Assembly (NCBI GenBank): GCA_000686145.1
Contig: JMMB01000005.1
Span: 1-64,000, forward strand
Direction of reading: 5' to 3'
Length of the DNA: 64,000 bases
Source: Peptostreptococcaceae bacterium VA2
GTDB lineage: Bacteria; Bacillota; Clostridia; Peptostreptococcales; Peptostreptococcaceae
Below, piece after piece: positions 26,592 to 35,504 of this stretch. A program made the translations under genes and the position numbers. Within the stretch, counting starts at the first letter, position 1; every line of letters starts with the position of its first letter. The notes beneath the pieces were generated by a model, which was given only the letters and a program-made list of their open reading frames with translations, had not been told where the DNA came from and made no database searches.

Positions 26592-26697
26592 ATCTTTTCA
26601 CCTCTTACTTTCTATAAATTAATTCTATATTTAAATCATAAATGAAAGATATCAAAATATAATTTAGAAATTATCAAGAAAGTATCAAGTTTATAAA

Positions 26698-27375
26698 TTA
26701 ATTATCTTGCATTTTATATCCGATTCCCCAAACTGTTTTTATATATTTATCTCCATCATTTAATTTATTGCGTAGATTACTGACATGTACTGTAACAGCT
26801 CTTTCATCAACAACATATTCTTCAGACCAAATGCTTTCAAATATGTTTTGTTTGGTAAACACCTTTTTAGGACTAGTAATTAATAATTCTAATATAGAAT
26901 ATTCCTTTACTGTAAGCTCTATAGGTTTATCATTAATAGATACACTATGATTTTCACTATCTAAAATTAAATCTTTAAACTTAAAGACTTTAGTATTATT
27001 ATTTGTCAAACCTTTATTTACCCTTCTTAATACTGCACCTATTCTTACGATTAATTCTTCATTATTAAATGGCTTGGTAATATAATCATCTGCACCACCT
27101 TGAATCAATTCAATTTTAGTATTTAAATCATCTTTTGCCGATACACATATAATAGGAGTTTCAAATTGTTCATTAATCTTTATTAGTACTTCTTCACCGC
27201 TTAATCCAGGTAACATTAAGTCTAATAAAATCAAATCAAATGATTCTTTTTTTAACAACAATATAGCCTCTGTACCAGAAAATGCAGATTCTACTTCATA
27301 GTGATTTTTTGTTAATAAAGTTTGTAACATCTTGTTAATCTCAGGGTCATCTTCTACAATTAATATCTTAATCAT
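26698..27375 (-). CDS. OmpR-type response regulator of second module
   Basis: A 225-residue regulator with VEDD, phospho-acceptor in LILLDLMLP, Lys in TKPFN, and a winged-helix output domain ending VWGIGYKM. Good ribosome site (AAGGAG). It lies 106 bases ahead of the ATPase gene, enough for a regulated promoter. With the kinase at 24006 it forms a two-component pair. Confidence 0.88.
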   Translation of the reverse strand: MIKILIVEDDPEINKMLQTLLTKNHYEVESAFSGTEAILLLKKESFDLILLDLMLPGLSGEEVLIKINEQFETPIICVSAKDDLNTKIELIQGGADDYITKPFNNEELIVRIGAVLRRVNKGLTNNNTKVFKFKDLILDSENHSVSINDKPIELTVKEYSILELLITSPKKVFTKQNIFESIWSEEYVVDERAVTVHVSNLRNKLNDGDKYIKTVWGIGYKMQDN

Positions 27376-27500
27376 CCTTATACTCCTTATTTGATCTTAT
27401 AGATAAAGTTAACATTTACCGCTTAGATTTATTCTTCTATGTATACTTTATCATACTGTACGTTACTATTGTATTTTTGTCTTGTATCATCGCATTGTTT

Positions 27501-27596
27501 ACTAGATATCAATTAACTAGTACCTAAAAACTTATTTAAAGATATCTAGTAAAAATGCCCTTAAAATCCATTTATTTAGATTTTAAGGGCTTTAAC
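27501..27596. terminator. Inverted repeat and terminator
   Basis: ACTAGATATC (27501) and GATATCTAGT (27541) form a 10-bp inverted repeat. Next to it GCCCTTAAAATC pairs with GATTTTAAGGGC (27557-27590), followed by TTTAACTTT. Transcripts of the convergent direction would end here. Confidence 0.6.
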
Positions 27597-27664
27597 TTTA
27601 TTCTAAATACATAACTAGTTCTTAAACTGCAGTTTTAAGACTTGTTCAAAATAGCACCGTTTTA

Positions 27665-27778
27665 TTACCACTTAACTATAAAATTAACAATGATTGACCC
27701 TATAAAAAAAATACCAAGTGGTTGTACTATTTTTAATATACTAGAATCACCACTATTAATATTCTTAAATATTTTCAT
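27665..27778 (-). CDS. Small membrane peptide (37 aa)
   Basis: A 37-codon gene with AGAAAGGA about 10 bases before the ATG. It encodes a polar start (MKIFKNINSGDSSILK), then a hydrophobic helix (PLGIFFIGSIIVNFIV) and ends KW. No Cys. It could be a membrane-acting peptide, such as a bacteriocin or a toxin of a toxin-antitoxin pair, but nothing in the sequence decides this. Confidence 0.45.
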   Translation of the reverse strand: MKIFKNINSGDSSILKIVQPLGIFFIGSIIVNFIVKW

Positions 27779-27880
27779 TTTTAACGCATCCTTTCTAATT
27801 TATAGTTATCAATATTATAAAGTATAAAAAAATTACAGTATACCTTAAAAACATATCTTTAAAGATTATTTTAAAAGGTT

Positions 27881-28020
27881 GATAGTTGACGAAGGAGCAA
27901 AGAGCGCTCCTTCCGCAACTATCTTTATTTATATGCTGGGGTCAAAATCTATGGGGTCTAGTCTGACCTCACAGATAATAGCTGGGAACCGCTATAAACT
28001 GTGAGGTCAGACTAAAGACC
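27881..28020. other. Two strong hairpins, block A
   Basis: Hairpin one: GATAGTTG (27881) with CAACTATC (27923), inner stem AGGAGC/GCGCTCCT. Hairpin two: GGTCTAGTCTGACCTCACAG (27955) with CTGTGAGGTCAGACT...GACC (28020). The same pair occurs in reverse order at 55338-55468. No gene overlaps. These may be origin, transfer or RNA structures. Confidence 0.6.
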
Positions 28021-28560
28021 TGGTGCATTGGTTATTTATAAGGTTTTTGATTAGATTTAGATTTTGGATTTGATGTAGCTTTAGTTTTAGTAATAATCTT
28101 TTTTATTAATTTAATTCATTGGTGATATATCTATTATAGTTGATATACCTAATATTGATACTTTGGGAATTTGGCTTCGCCACCGCGCTTTCTCTTCAAT
28201 CTTTTTAGCAAAGTGCGCTAAAAAGGATTTTCGTTCAATCGCTAACTCAAAACCATTTTTAAATCTAAAGTTTTATTTAGGTTTTAAGTAAATTGGTTTC
28301 TAATTAGTTTTATTGGTTATAAGAAAGATTGGCCTTCGCCCAATGCCCTGTGTGTTTAGTTTTTAGATTTTTTCCATTAATAGTTTATGGACCTCCACGT
28401 TTTTGATAATGTATCGTGTAAGTATTTTTAAGTTTATACTCTGTACTTACTACAGGAGCGTAGTTACTTGGTGTCGGTATAAAGTTTATTGTTTGGTATT
28501 TCGCATTGGATAAAACCATTGCTCCGCTATCCAACGCTGGTGCATATAGCTTTTAAGAAA
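28021..28560. other. Gene-free stretch, inverted counterpart of 54955-55330
   Basis: No intact gene. A minus-strand lysine-rich tail (TKTKATSNPKSKSNQKPYK, ending about 28036) looks like the end of a lost gene. The conserved pieces TGGACCTCCACGTTTTT (28389) and TTGGATAAAACCATTGCTC (28507) return inverted near 55090 and 54960. TTGGATA/TATCCAA form a small hairpin. Confidence 0.5.
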
Positions 28561-28601
28561 GTATTTCATCAAAAGAATTAGATTTATTTAAAATATCTAA
28601 A

Positions 28602-28706
28602 TGTCACGCAAACAGGACATTGAAAAACTAATAAATACAAAAACAATGTCCCGTAAACGTGACATTATTGTTTTTAATTAACCCTTAATTTGTCACGCTT
28701 GCGGGA
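28602..28706. promoter_or_regulatory. Three dyad operators ahead of a decayed HTH gene
   Basis: TGTCACGCAAACAGGACAT (28602), ATGTCCCGTAAACGTGACAT (28646) and TGTCACGCTTGCGGGA (28691) share the half-site GTCACG or GTCCCG in opposed orientation, with centres about 45 bases apart. An almost identical set stands at 52587-52692 before the intact gene. Confidence 0.6.
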
Positions 28707-28773
28707 AAATAAAAATGGATTTATTTTGTTTTGTAGAATATATAAAGCATAGAAGGTTTAAGGGGGCAATGTT

Positions 28774-28958
28774 ATGGCAAGTGGGAGTTTTAAAGGGTTG
28801 TATACGTTTTTGGATATAGAAGAGATATATGGAATAGATGCTTCTTGTTTGAGAAAAATAAACAATCAGATAGCATGAATGAGAAAGAAGAAAAGGTTAA
28901 TGACAGTTGGTCAAATGGAGTTGTTAAGGGGCTAGAACTTAAAAGTTTTTCATTTTAA
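28774..28958 (+). pseudogene. HTH regulator with internal deletion
   Basis: It starts as in the intact gene at 52760 (ASGSFKGLYTFLDIEEIYGI...CLRK) but jumps to the distal part (SDSMNEKEEKVNDSW in another frame). The deletion joins two AGAAAAA stretches that in the intact gene lie about 180 bases apart and shifts the frame to an early stop. Confidence 0.85.
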
Positions 28959-28974
28959 AACAAATGATAGTGAA

Positions 28975-29061
28975 TTTACAAGGACCGTAGATAAATTTAT
29001 TTCATTGAGTGAAAGAGCTAAGATTGCTAATGATTTTAAGGCTGATTATTTTTTATCTTGT
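28975..29061 (+). pseudogene. Fragment of an N-acetylmuramoyl-L-alanine amidase gene
   Basis: Encodes FTRTVDKFISLSERAKIAND followed by F-K-ADYFLS, matching residues 50-78 of the amidase at 53348. Both ends are missing. It follows the deleted HTH gene just as the intact amidase follows the intact one. Confidence 0.85.
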
Positions 29062-29130
29062 AATTTTGGCCAGGAATAATAATGTTTATATAAAGGAATA
29101 ATATTAAAAAATACATATGGAGGTGATAGT

Positions 29131-29316
29131 ATGGAAATGAACACACAAGATTATCTAAAAAAAGCTTTATTAGACACTCAAGAGAAAGTAAGAGATTTTA
29201 TGAACTACGCTGAACAAGTAGATGATAAAGATTTAAGTAAATGTTTTAAAGAATTTGCTGAGACTGAAGGCTTACAAGCTCAAGAATTACAAAAACATAT
29301 TGATAGACTTAAGTAA
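29131..29316 (+). CDS. Small helical hypothetical protein (61 aa)
   Basis: Good ribosome site (GGAGGTG) before ATG 29131. The protein is fully helical in character and acidic (DYLKKALLDTQEKVRDFMN, LQAQELQKHIDRLK). It resembles short ferritin/rubrerythrin-like helical-hairpin proteins of clostridia in size and pattern, but no metal-binding motif is complete. Followed by two terminator hairpins. Confidence 0.6.
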   Translation: MEMNTQDYLKKALLDTQEKVRDFMNYAEQVDDKDLSKCFKEFAETEGLQAQELQKHIDRLK

Positions 29317-29376
29317 ATAATAAATGAAATCTGTTAAAGCTTTAATATTATTTCTTTTTTTTATAGTACAACAACA

Positions 29377-29428
29377 TAACAATATTTTAAAATATTGTTA
29401 TTAAAAGAGGCTCTTAATTAGCCTCTTT
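29377..29428. terminator. Two adjacent hairpins
   Basis: A perfect palindrome, TAACAATATTTT/AAAATATTGTTA (29377-29400), and AAGAGGC/GCCTCTT (29405-29427) followed by T. They separate convergent genes. Confidence 0.65.
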
Positions 29429-29430
29429 AC

Positions 29431-29685
29431 TTACTTTTTTGTATAGAAAGTTATATATGAATCTAATATATAATTTAAAAACTCCTGTTGGTTAATTCCT
29501 TTAGGAGAGAGATCCTTTGCTATTTCTTCAAATTATTTTTGGATTTCTATATCTATTCTTAAGCTTTTAACTTTGTATTCTCTTTTTTCTTGTTTGAATT
29601 TATAGATATTATTTATTATATCATCAATACTATTGATTTCATTTGGATTATTATTATCCTTATTACTGTGTGTAAGCTCGTCCAT
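29431..29685 (-). pseudogene. RHH-type DNA-binding protein with premature stop
   Basis: Reads DELTHSNKDNNNPNEINSID, then VKSLRIDIEIQK, a stop (29533-29535, codon 51), then FEEIAKDLSPKGINQQEFLNYI. The segment around the stop resembles ribbon-helix-helix proteins and the C-terminal domain of the 55605 protein. Only the 50-residue N-terminus would be made, without the DNA-binding end. Confidence 0.65.
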
Positions 29686-29717
29686 TTATTTCTTTATTAT
29701 GTAATTAATAAAAAAGA

Positions 29718-30473
29718 TTATTTTTTACAACTAACCTTATTCCATAAATAGCGGCTAACTATAGGTGGAACTTCGAGGTTAATTTTATTTTGTTCAATTT
29801 TACCATTATAGATATATTTTCCTATATAAATTTTATTTGTAAGTATATAAGAAATTCTTTGTTTATTAAATCCAAAGTGATTACCTATCTTTTCATATGA
29901 AAGACCCTTACATCTTAGTTTAAATATTTCTTTGATAATAATAGCATCATCATCATTTATTATTAAAGTATCATTATTTACTAATTTGTATCCAAAGGGG
30001 ATTCTTCCTCCTGGAAATAAATTCTTAGAACCTTTAGATATTCTTCCTGAGTGTGTCCTCTCTGCAATTAGTTTTCGCTCAAATTCTGAAAAGCTTCCTA
30101 TCATTTGCAAAAACAAAAGTCCTTGAGCTGTTGAAGTATCAAACTGCTCTGTAAGTGATACAAAGCCAACTTTTATTTCTTGAAGATGCTCTATCATAAC
30201 CATGAGATTTTTTAAACTTCTATGAATTCTATCAGCTTTATAAACTATTATTGCATCAATATTGTTTTCATTATTTGATATAAACTCCATCATTTTATTA
30301 TAATCAGGTCTATCAGTGTTTTTAGCGGACAAACCTTCGTCAATATAGGTTTTAACTATATCTATGTTATGAAGTTTACAGTATAATTCAATTTTTTCTT
30401 TTTGGACTTCTATAGAGGTGTTGTCAATTTGTGATGCACTAGATATTCTAAGGTAACTTACTACTTTTTTCAT
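29718..30473 (-). CDS. Small serine recombinase (resolvase/invertase with recombinase domain)
   Basis: A 251-residue recombinase. The catalytic domain has YLRISSASQ (nucleophile Ser11), the RPDYNKMM segment, ADRIHRS with active-site Arg residues and the long helix GSFSEFERKLIAERT. A short recombinase domain follows (GGRIPFGYK, LSYEKIGNHFGFNKQRISYIL). It is shorter than large serine integrases (400-550) and lacks the zinc and coiled-coil parts. The Fic gene lies 8 bases upstream, so both are probably cotranscribed. Confidence 0.85.
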   Translation of the reverse strand: MKKVVSYLRISSASQIDNTSIEVQKEKIELYCKLHNIDIVKTYIDEGLSAKNTDRPDYNKMMEFISNNENNIDAIIVYKADRIHRSLKNLMVMIEHLQEIKVGFVSLTEQFDTSTAQGLLFLQMIGSFSEFERKLIAERTHSGRISKGSKNLFPGGRIPFGYKLVNNDTLIINDDDAIIIKEIFKLRCKGLSYEKIGNHFGFNKQRISYILTNKIYIGKYIYNGKIEQNKINLEVPPIVSRYLWNKVSCKK

Positions 30474-30481
30474 TTTATATA

Positions 30482-31189
30482 TTAATTAAAATCCAAAAGT
30501 TGTTTATATTCTTCTCTAAAGTCTTCTAAGCTTTCTAAGTACTTTGTTAAAGGATCGTAGTAGCCTACATCACATAAGTTTAGACTTTCTCTATATAAAT
30601 CTTCACTGTCCCAAGATACTATTTTTATAGGTAGATTGTTTTCAAGCATTTGCTTTAACATAAGGAATCTTCCTATACGACCGTTTCCATCTTGGAAGGG
30701 ATGTATTAGTTCAAATCTATGATGAAAAGCTGCTATATCTGCTAATTCTATATTATCTAAGTTGTAGTACCACTCTAGTAGTTCATCTAGTTTTGGTTGT
30801 ACTTCAAATGGTTGTGCAATTTTTGCTTTAGTTCCTATTATCATATTAGGAATTGTTTTATAGACTCCTGAATATCCTCTTTCATGCATTGTAGTGTTAA
30901 ACATAAGCCTTGAGTGTAGGTCCTTTAAAAATTGGTCATCAATTTTATTTCCTAATGTTTCAACAATCCTATCAAATACATAACTTGAGTTTACTGTTTC
31001 TTGAACATCATCTAATGTATGTTTTCCTGTAACTACATTCTTATCTAATAAAAGGGCTAAGGCTTCTGTTGTAAATGTACTTCCCTCTATTTTGTTTGAG
31101 TGGTATAGAAAGCTATGTTTTAAAATGCTGTATAAGGAGTTTTTAAAGTCCTTTGTTTCTAGTAATGCATCTATAAAGTTTTTACTCAT
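30482..31189 (-). CDS. Fic family protein, self-inhibited class
   Basis: A 235-residue protein with the complete Fic catalytic motif HPFQDGNGRIGR, which transfers AMP or a related nucleotide part to a target protein. Residues in SNKIEG near the N-terminus match the inhibitory S/T-x3-E-G/N motif, so inhibition would be intramolecular (class II) and no separate antitoxin is needed. The start follows AGGAGG. The dyad at 31250-31275 may be its operator. Cotranscribed with a serine recombinase. Confidence 0.85.
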   Translation of the reverse strand: MSKNFIDALLETKDFKNSLYSILKHSFLYHSNKIEGSTFTTEALALLLDKNVVTGKHTLDDVQETVNSSYVFDRIVETLGNKIDDQFLKDLHSRLMFNTTMHERGYSGVYKTIPNMIIGTKAKIAQPFEVQPKLDELLEWYYNLDNIELADIAAFHHRFELIHPFQDGNGRIGRFLMLKQMLENNLPIKIVSWDSEDLYRESLNLCDVGYYDPLTKYLESLEDFREEYKQLLDFN

Positions 31190-31249
31190 TTTAATTAATA
31201 TCCTCCTTATTTATTTTTTATAAATTTATATTGTTAGTATACCCCAAAA

Positions 31250-31275
31250 GTCAGATAAATTGACATTTATCTGAC
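31250..31275. promoter_or_regulatory. 10-bp inverted repeat ahead of fic
   Basis: GTCAGATAAA and TTTATCTGAC are perfectly complementary around TTGACA, which itself matches a -35 box on the plus strand. It lies 61-86 bases upstream of the fic start and could bind a repressor. Confidence 0.5.
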
Positions 31276-32159
31276 GGTGAATTCTATTATAATACGCTAA
31301 AGCATTGTAACATAAGCTTTAGACGAATATATTATGTATAAATATTTTACAAATCTTGAAAATCTAAGGTTAATTCTGTGTTACAAAATATAAATCTATT
31401 TTATTCCTATTGATTATACCCCAGTTAGCATAAAGTAACGATAAAAAACATTTGATTTAATTTTTACTAATAGGGGTAGCGTCCTAAAAATGCGGAAATC
31501 ATACGTTAAGGCGATTTTACCCGCTGTTTCCAACGGGTTAAGTAATTTCATATGTATTTAATTAGTTCTATCTTCATATAGACCAACTTGTGTTTTTCAT
31601 GAAAAAATGCGTCACATGAAAATTTGAAGGTCTAAGTTATCCTAAAATAAATTATACTTAGGTCTAAAAATAGAAATTTTAGAAGTTTTTAGACCATAAA
31701 TTACTACCTTTTGCTAAGTTTAAGATATTAAAACTTTATTGACATTTTATAATTTTAAATACATAAAAAACGAATGTACTATTATAAAATAATACATTCG
31801 TTGGTATTACTTGGATTAAGGCACTTGTGACGCATTTTTTGGGAAAAAATACAACTTGGCCTAAAAAAGGGCGACTTTAATACACCCTCTGAATTTCCAA
31901 TTTTGAAAAAGGAAAACGGCGGTTTTGATTGTTATTTCAAAACCGCCGCATGGCCACATTTTAGCTGCAAAACATCATCTGCCACAACTGCGGTTTTTTT
32001 ATTACCGCAGGGTAGCATTCCTTTGTAATTTACATTACTTTTGTAGGATGGATTCCGTATTTTCAATGTCTAAATCGCCTTTTGGGGCGATTGCAAATCA
32101 CTTGAACCCAATCACGCAGATATTTTTTGATTTTCTATAAATTTAATATCGGTTTTAAA
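31276..32159. mobile_element. Gene-free transposon debris including a MITE-like element
   Basis: Positions 31472-31550 match 590-695 in inverted orientation. Positions 31589-31617 (GACCAACTTGTGTTTTTCA, then AAAAAATGCGTCAC) are inverted at 31825-31862 (GTGACGCATTTTTT...ACAACTTGGCC), bounding about 280 bases without a gene, as in a MITE. GCGATTTTGG-type hairpins at 31990 and 32070 follow. No intact transposase is present. Confidence 0.55.
31905..31948 (-). terminator. Terminator
   Basis: CGGCGGTTTTG (31917) pairs perfectly with CAAAACCGCCG (31948); on the minus strand it is followed by TTTTCCTTTTT. It would end the GC-richer operon that runs from 37340 to 32160. Confidence 0.65.
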
Positions 32160-34742
32160 TTAAGCCATCTCATCCCTAAGTGCGTCAATAATATTTTCTC
32201 TTTTTATCTTGCTAATGGCATACAACATTGTAATGAAAACCAAGAATAAGACACTGAAGACGCTGATTCCAATACTAACCCACGGGAACACAAAATGGAT
32301 ATTGTCCGCCCCGCCGTCAAACATAAATTTGTAAATAAGCCAAGAAGAGATTGTCGCTATAGGAAGTCCGAAAATTAACGCCCTCATGCCATAAAAGGCA
32401 CACTCGAAGTTCATCATCTTTTGGAAATCGCGCTCAGACATCCCAACAGAGCGGAGCATGGCAAGTTCTCGCCTGCGCAATCTGATATTCGTGGAAATAG
32501 TGTTGAACACATTGGCAACCGAAATCAGCGAAATCATAATGATAAAAGTATAAGAGAACACGTTGGCAATGAATATCATGTTGCGGCTATCATCAAGCAT
32601 TTTATAAGAATTGAACAGGGTATAATTGGGTTTAATTCCCCCACTCTTAATCATTGCTTCCATTTGAGCCGTCGACTGTGTAGGATTTTTTGACTTAAAT
32701 GTCAAGCCCTTACTAGCAACATGGGTATCAGGGGTCTCAAACTTATCTTTGAGCGAATATGGGGCCATCACCCAAAAAAAGAACGGATCATTCGTATTCG
32801 ACCCGGAGTTTTTTAGGCTCATTGGTATATCAGGCGGCACGGTATCGACAAATGTAATGCTTACGTTTTGATCCTGTCCCATCTTCGACTTACTATTTAT
32901 TTCGGGAGCTATTGTAAGATTCATGGAAGAACTCTTGAACATATCAATAGGAGTGTCAAACTCCTCTTTCTGATTGCCTGTAATTTTGGCAACGGCGATC
33001 ATTTTCGCATTTTGCCCGGTATATTCCTCTGCGGGCAAGCCCAAGTCTTTGATAATATTCAAATAGGTACTGTCATCAAGAAACTGGATTTTCATTGGTA
33101 AATTAACCGTTTCGTCCGGTGAATGTGAACCCGCGTATTTCCAGTAATAGTCTGAAAGATCGCTTCCTTTGGCAGCACATGAATACTTCATAAGCGTTTG
33201 ATACGAGCTTTCGTAAACACCGTTGGCAGTTTTTAGTTTGTCGTAAAGATGCAACATTTCGCTATCGTCCATGTCCTGTGTAGCCAAACTGATGTCATAG
33301 GTAGTATGCACTACTGCCTGCTCCGACGCCTGTTTCAAATACGTTACAAAAGCATTGGTCGATATAAACAGCACTACGCTTAAAACAAGTGATAGCACAA
33401 TGCTTCGATAGCGTTTCTTGTTTCTTTTAAAATTCTTTAGCGCAAGGGTTCCCTCCAAACCGTAAATACATTGCGTTAGTTTTGACATTTTTACGGTTTT
33501 GGATTCAACTTTGACCTCGTTAGTCTGGCGAATACTCTCCATAACGGGAGTGCTTGCGGCCTTTCTAGCCGGAATATAGGCCGAAATCAAAATCGTAATC
33601 ATACTGACCGCCGCTGCACCAACAATCACTGGAATAGACAATGTCAAGGTTAAAGGGACGTTGCTATACATAATGTTTCCAAAATTCTTGGCTACGACGG
33701 AAATCACAAGCTTGATACTGCCTATACCAACGATAACTCCAATCGGTATGCCGATTACGCCTATACAAAGTCCCTCAAACAACACTGAATTTCGCAGCTG
33801 CTTTTCTGTTGCTCCCACTGACGAGAAAATCCCGAATTGGTGTGTACGTTCATTTAGCGATATGTTAAACGAATTATAAATCAGAAAAATAGAGCCTACC
33901 ATTATTATGGAAACCAAAATGCCGCCAACCGAGTACAGAAGCGTGTTGAATATAGTATCATCCGAAAGACCCATAAAGCGCAACACATTATCGTTAAAGA
34001 CATAGCTATGGCTTTTAGCTGTAGTGCTTGCGTAAGTGTGAACATCACGCGGGTTTTTAAGTGTGACAAATGTGCTGAATCTGTCTCCTTTTTCCTTTGC
34101 ATCTGCTTTTGTTATCAAGGTATATCCCGGTGCGGAAAACTCCTCAAAACTGAGTCTTTCGCAGATACCGACAATCTTGTAGGTTTTTTTTACTTTTGGC
34201 ATAAGAGTTTCTTTCTCGGAAATGTAAGGGTCGTGTTGACCGATATTTTTGTTTCCATCCATGCGGTTTCCAACATCAAGTGAAAGCGTGTCACCCTCCG
34301 TAAATTTAACGCCACCGTTTGCTTCAACGCTCATTGGAACAATAATCTCTTCACTGTTTTTAGGCAATCTACCTGAAACCAGGTTTATAGGCAATGTATC
34401 AAAGGCTTCATTGCTAAATCCGGCTATAAAAAGATACGGTTTGTTGGGGTTTTTCCCTCCGTCAAGTTTTGTGTAGCCGATATTTTCAAATGTTGCTGTG
34501 TTTTCAACTTCATTGTCGTGATTTCGTTCATTTACGAAAGAGGAATCAACATCCAAAAACTCAACGTGCCAACCGCCGTATTTATGGGCTGCGCCGTTTG
34601 CCAGATAGTTCAGTAGGGAAACGCCAAAGGTAGCGACTGCCGTAATCATGGCGGCGGACAGGATAACTCCTATAATCGTTACAATTGTTCGTGTGCGGCT
34701 TTTTTTCATGCCTTGCAAAGTAACTTTGTTGAAAATATTCAT
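32160..34742 (-). CDS. FtsX/MacB-type ABC permease, GC-rich island
   Basis: An 860-residue permease with an N-terminal membrane segment, a large extracellular region, three central segments (about 275-400), a second extracellular region and three final segments (RRRELAMLRSVGMSERDFQKM): two FtsX modules in one chain. Base composition is much richer in G and C than the flanks. It overlaps the ATPase stop by 4 bases. Such transporters with an adjacent two-component system commonly give resistance to peptide antibiotics. Confidence 0.85.
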   Translation of the reverse strand: MNIFNKVTLQGMKKSRTRTIVTIIGVILSAAMITAVATFGVSLLNYLANGAAHKYGGWHVEFLDVDSSFVNERNHDNEVENTATFENIGYTKLDGGKNPNKPYLFIAGFSNEAFDTLPINLVSGRLPKNSEEIIVPMSVEANGGVKFTEGDTLSLDVGNRMDGNKNIGQHDPYISEKETLMPKVKKTYKIVGICERLSFEEFSAPGYTLITKADAKEKGDRFSTFVTLKNPRDVHTYASTTAKSHSYVFNDNVLRFMGLSDDTIFNTLLYSVGGILVSIIMVGSIFLIYNSFNISLNERTHQFGIFSSVGATEKQLRNSVLFEGLCIGVIGIPIGVIVGIGSIKLVISVVAKNFGNIMYSNVPLTLTLSIPVIVGAAAVSMITILISAYIPARKAASTPVMESIRQTNEVKVESKTVKMSKLTQCIYGLEGTLALKNFKRNKKRYRSIVLSLVLSVVLFISTNAFVTYLKQASEQAVVHTTYDISLATQDMDDSEMLHLYDKLKTANGVYESSYQTLMKYSCAAKGSDLSDYYWKYAGSHSPDETVNLPMKIQFLDDSTYLNIIKDLGLPAEEYTGQNAKMIAVAKITGNQKEEFDTPIDMFKSSSMNLTIAPEINSKSKMGQDQNVSITFVDTVPPDIPMSLKNSGSNTNDPFFFWVMAPYSLKDKFETPDTHVASKGLTFKSKNPTQSTAQMEAMIKSGGIKPNYTLFNSYKMLDDSRNMIFIANVFSYTFIIMISLISVANVFNTISTNIRLRRRELAMLRSVGMSERDFQKMMNFECAFYGMRALIFGLPIATISSWLIYKFMFDGGADNIHFVFPWVSIGISVFSVLFLVFITMLYAISKIKRENIIDALRDEMA

Positions 34743-35422
34743 CCTCTCACCCTTTCGTCTCGCACTACTTTGCCGTCTGATATGCCGATAATGCGGTCTG
34801 CTTGTAGTGCGATATTTTCATCATGCGTAACGATGATAAGGGTCTGATGATATTTTTTATGACTTAATTTCAATAGCTTTATAATTTCATGACCATTTCG
34901 GCTGTCCAAACTGCCTGTAGGTTCGTCGGCAAGCATGACCGCCGGGGCATTCATCAAAGCGCGTCCTATGGAAACACGCTGTTGCTGACCACCTGAAAGC
35001 TGATTTGGTAAGTGCGTGTTTCTATCTTTTAACCCAAGCAGGTCCAACAAGTCATTCAACCTCTCCTCGTTGACCTTTCTCTTGTCCATCAGTATAGGCA
35101 ATGTGATGTTTTCCACCACATTCAAAGTGGGAATGAGGTTGTGAAACTGGTAAATCAGTCCAACCTGTCTCCTACGGAAAATGGCGAGTTTTTCATTGCT
35201 TTGGCCATATACATCCTGCTCATCCAAATACACTTTTCCGCTTGTCGGCACGTCCACACCGCCGATGATGTGAAGCAATGTGGATTTGCCCGAGCCGGAT
35301 GGGCCAATGATTGCGGTAAACTCCCCTTTTTCGATTGTAAGCGAAACATGGTCAAGCGCGGTAACCTGATTTTCGCCTTTACCGTAGACCTTGCATAAAT
35401 TTTCAATTTTTAAAAACTCCAT
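34739..35422 (-). CDS. ABC ATPase, GC-rich island
   Basis: A 227-residue LolD/MacB-class ATPase: Walker A GPSGSGKST, Q-loop IYQFHNLIPTLN, signature LSGGQQQRVSIGRAL, Walker B VMLADEPTGSLD and switch His in THDE. AAAGGAG precedes the ATG. Partner of the permease at 32160. Confidence 0.88.
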   Translation of the reverse strand: MEFLKIENLCKVYGKGENQVTALDHVSLTIEKGEFTAIIGPSGSGKSTLLHIIGGVDVPTSGKVYLDEQDVYGQSNEKLAIFRRRQVGLIYQFHNLIPTLNVVENITLPILMDKRKVNEERLNDLLDLLGLKDRNTHLPNQLSGGQQQRVSIGRALMNAPAVMLADEPTGSLDSRNGHEIIKLLKLSHKKYHQTLIIVTHDENIALQADRIIGISDGKVVRDERVRG

Positions 35423-35504
35423 TATGTGAGTCTCCTTTCTAATGTGTTACTTATATAATAGAACCTTCAACTTACATCTCTGTGACTTTCAGGTGAGAGA
35501 TTAG

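Noticed and set aside
33661-34476. Several plus-strand frames opposite the GC-rich permease
   Set aside because: High GC gives long open shadow frames; none has a ribosome site or recognisable product, and the permease on the minus strand is convincing.
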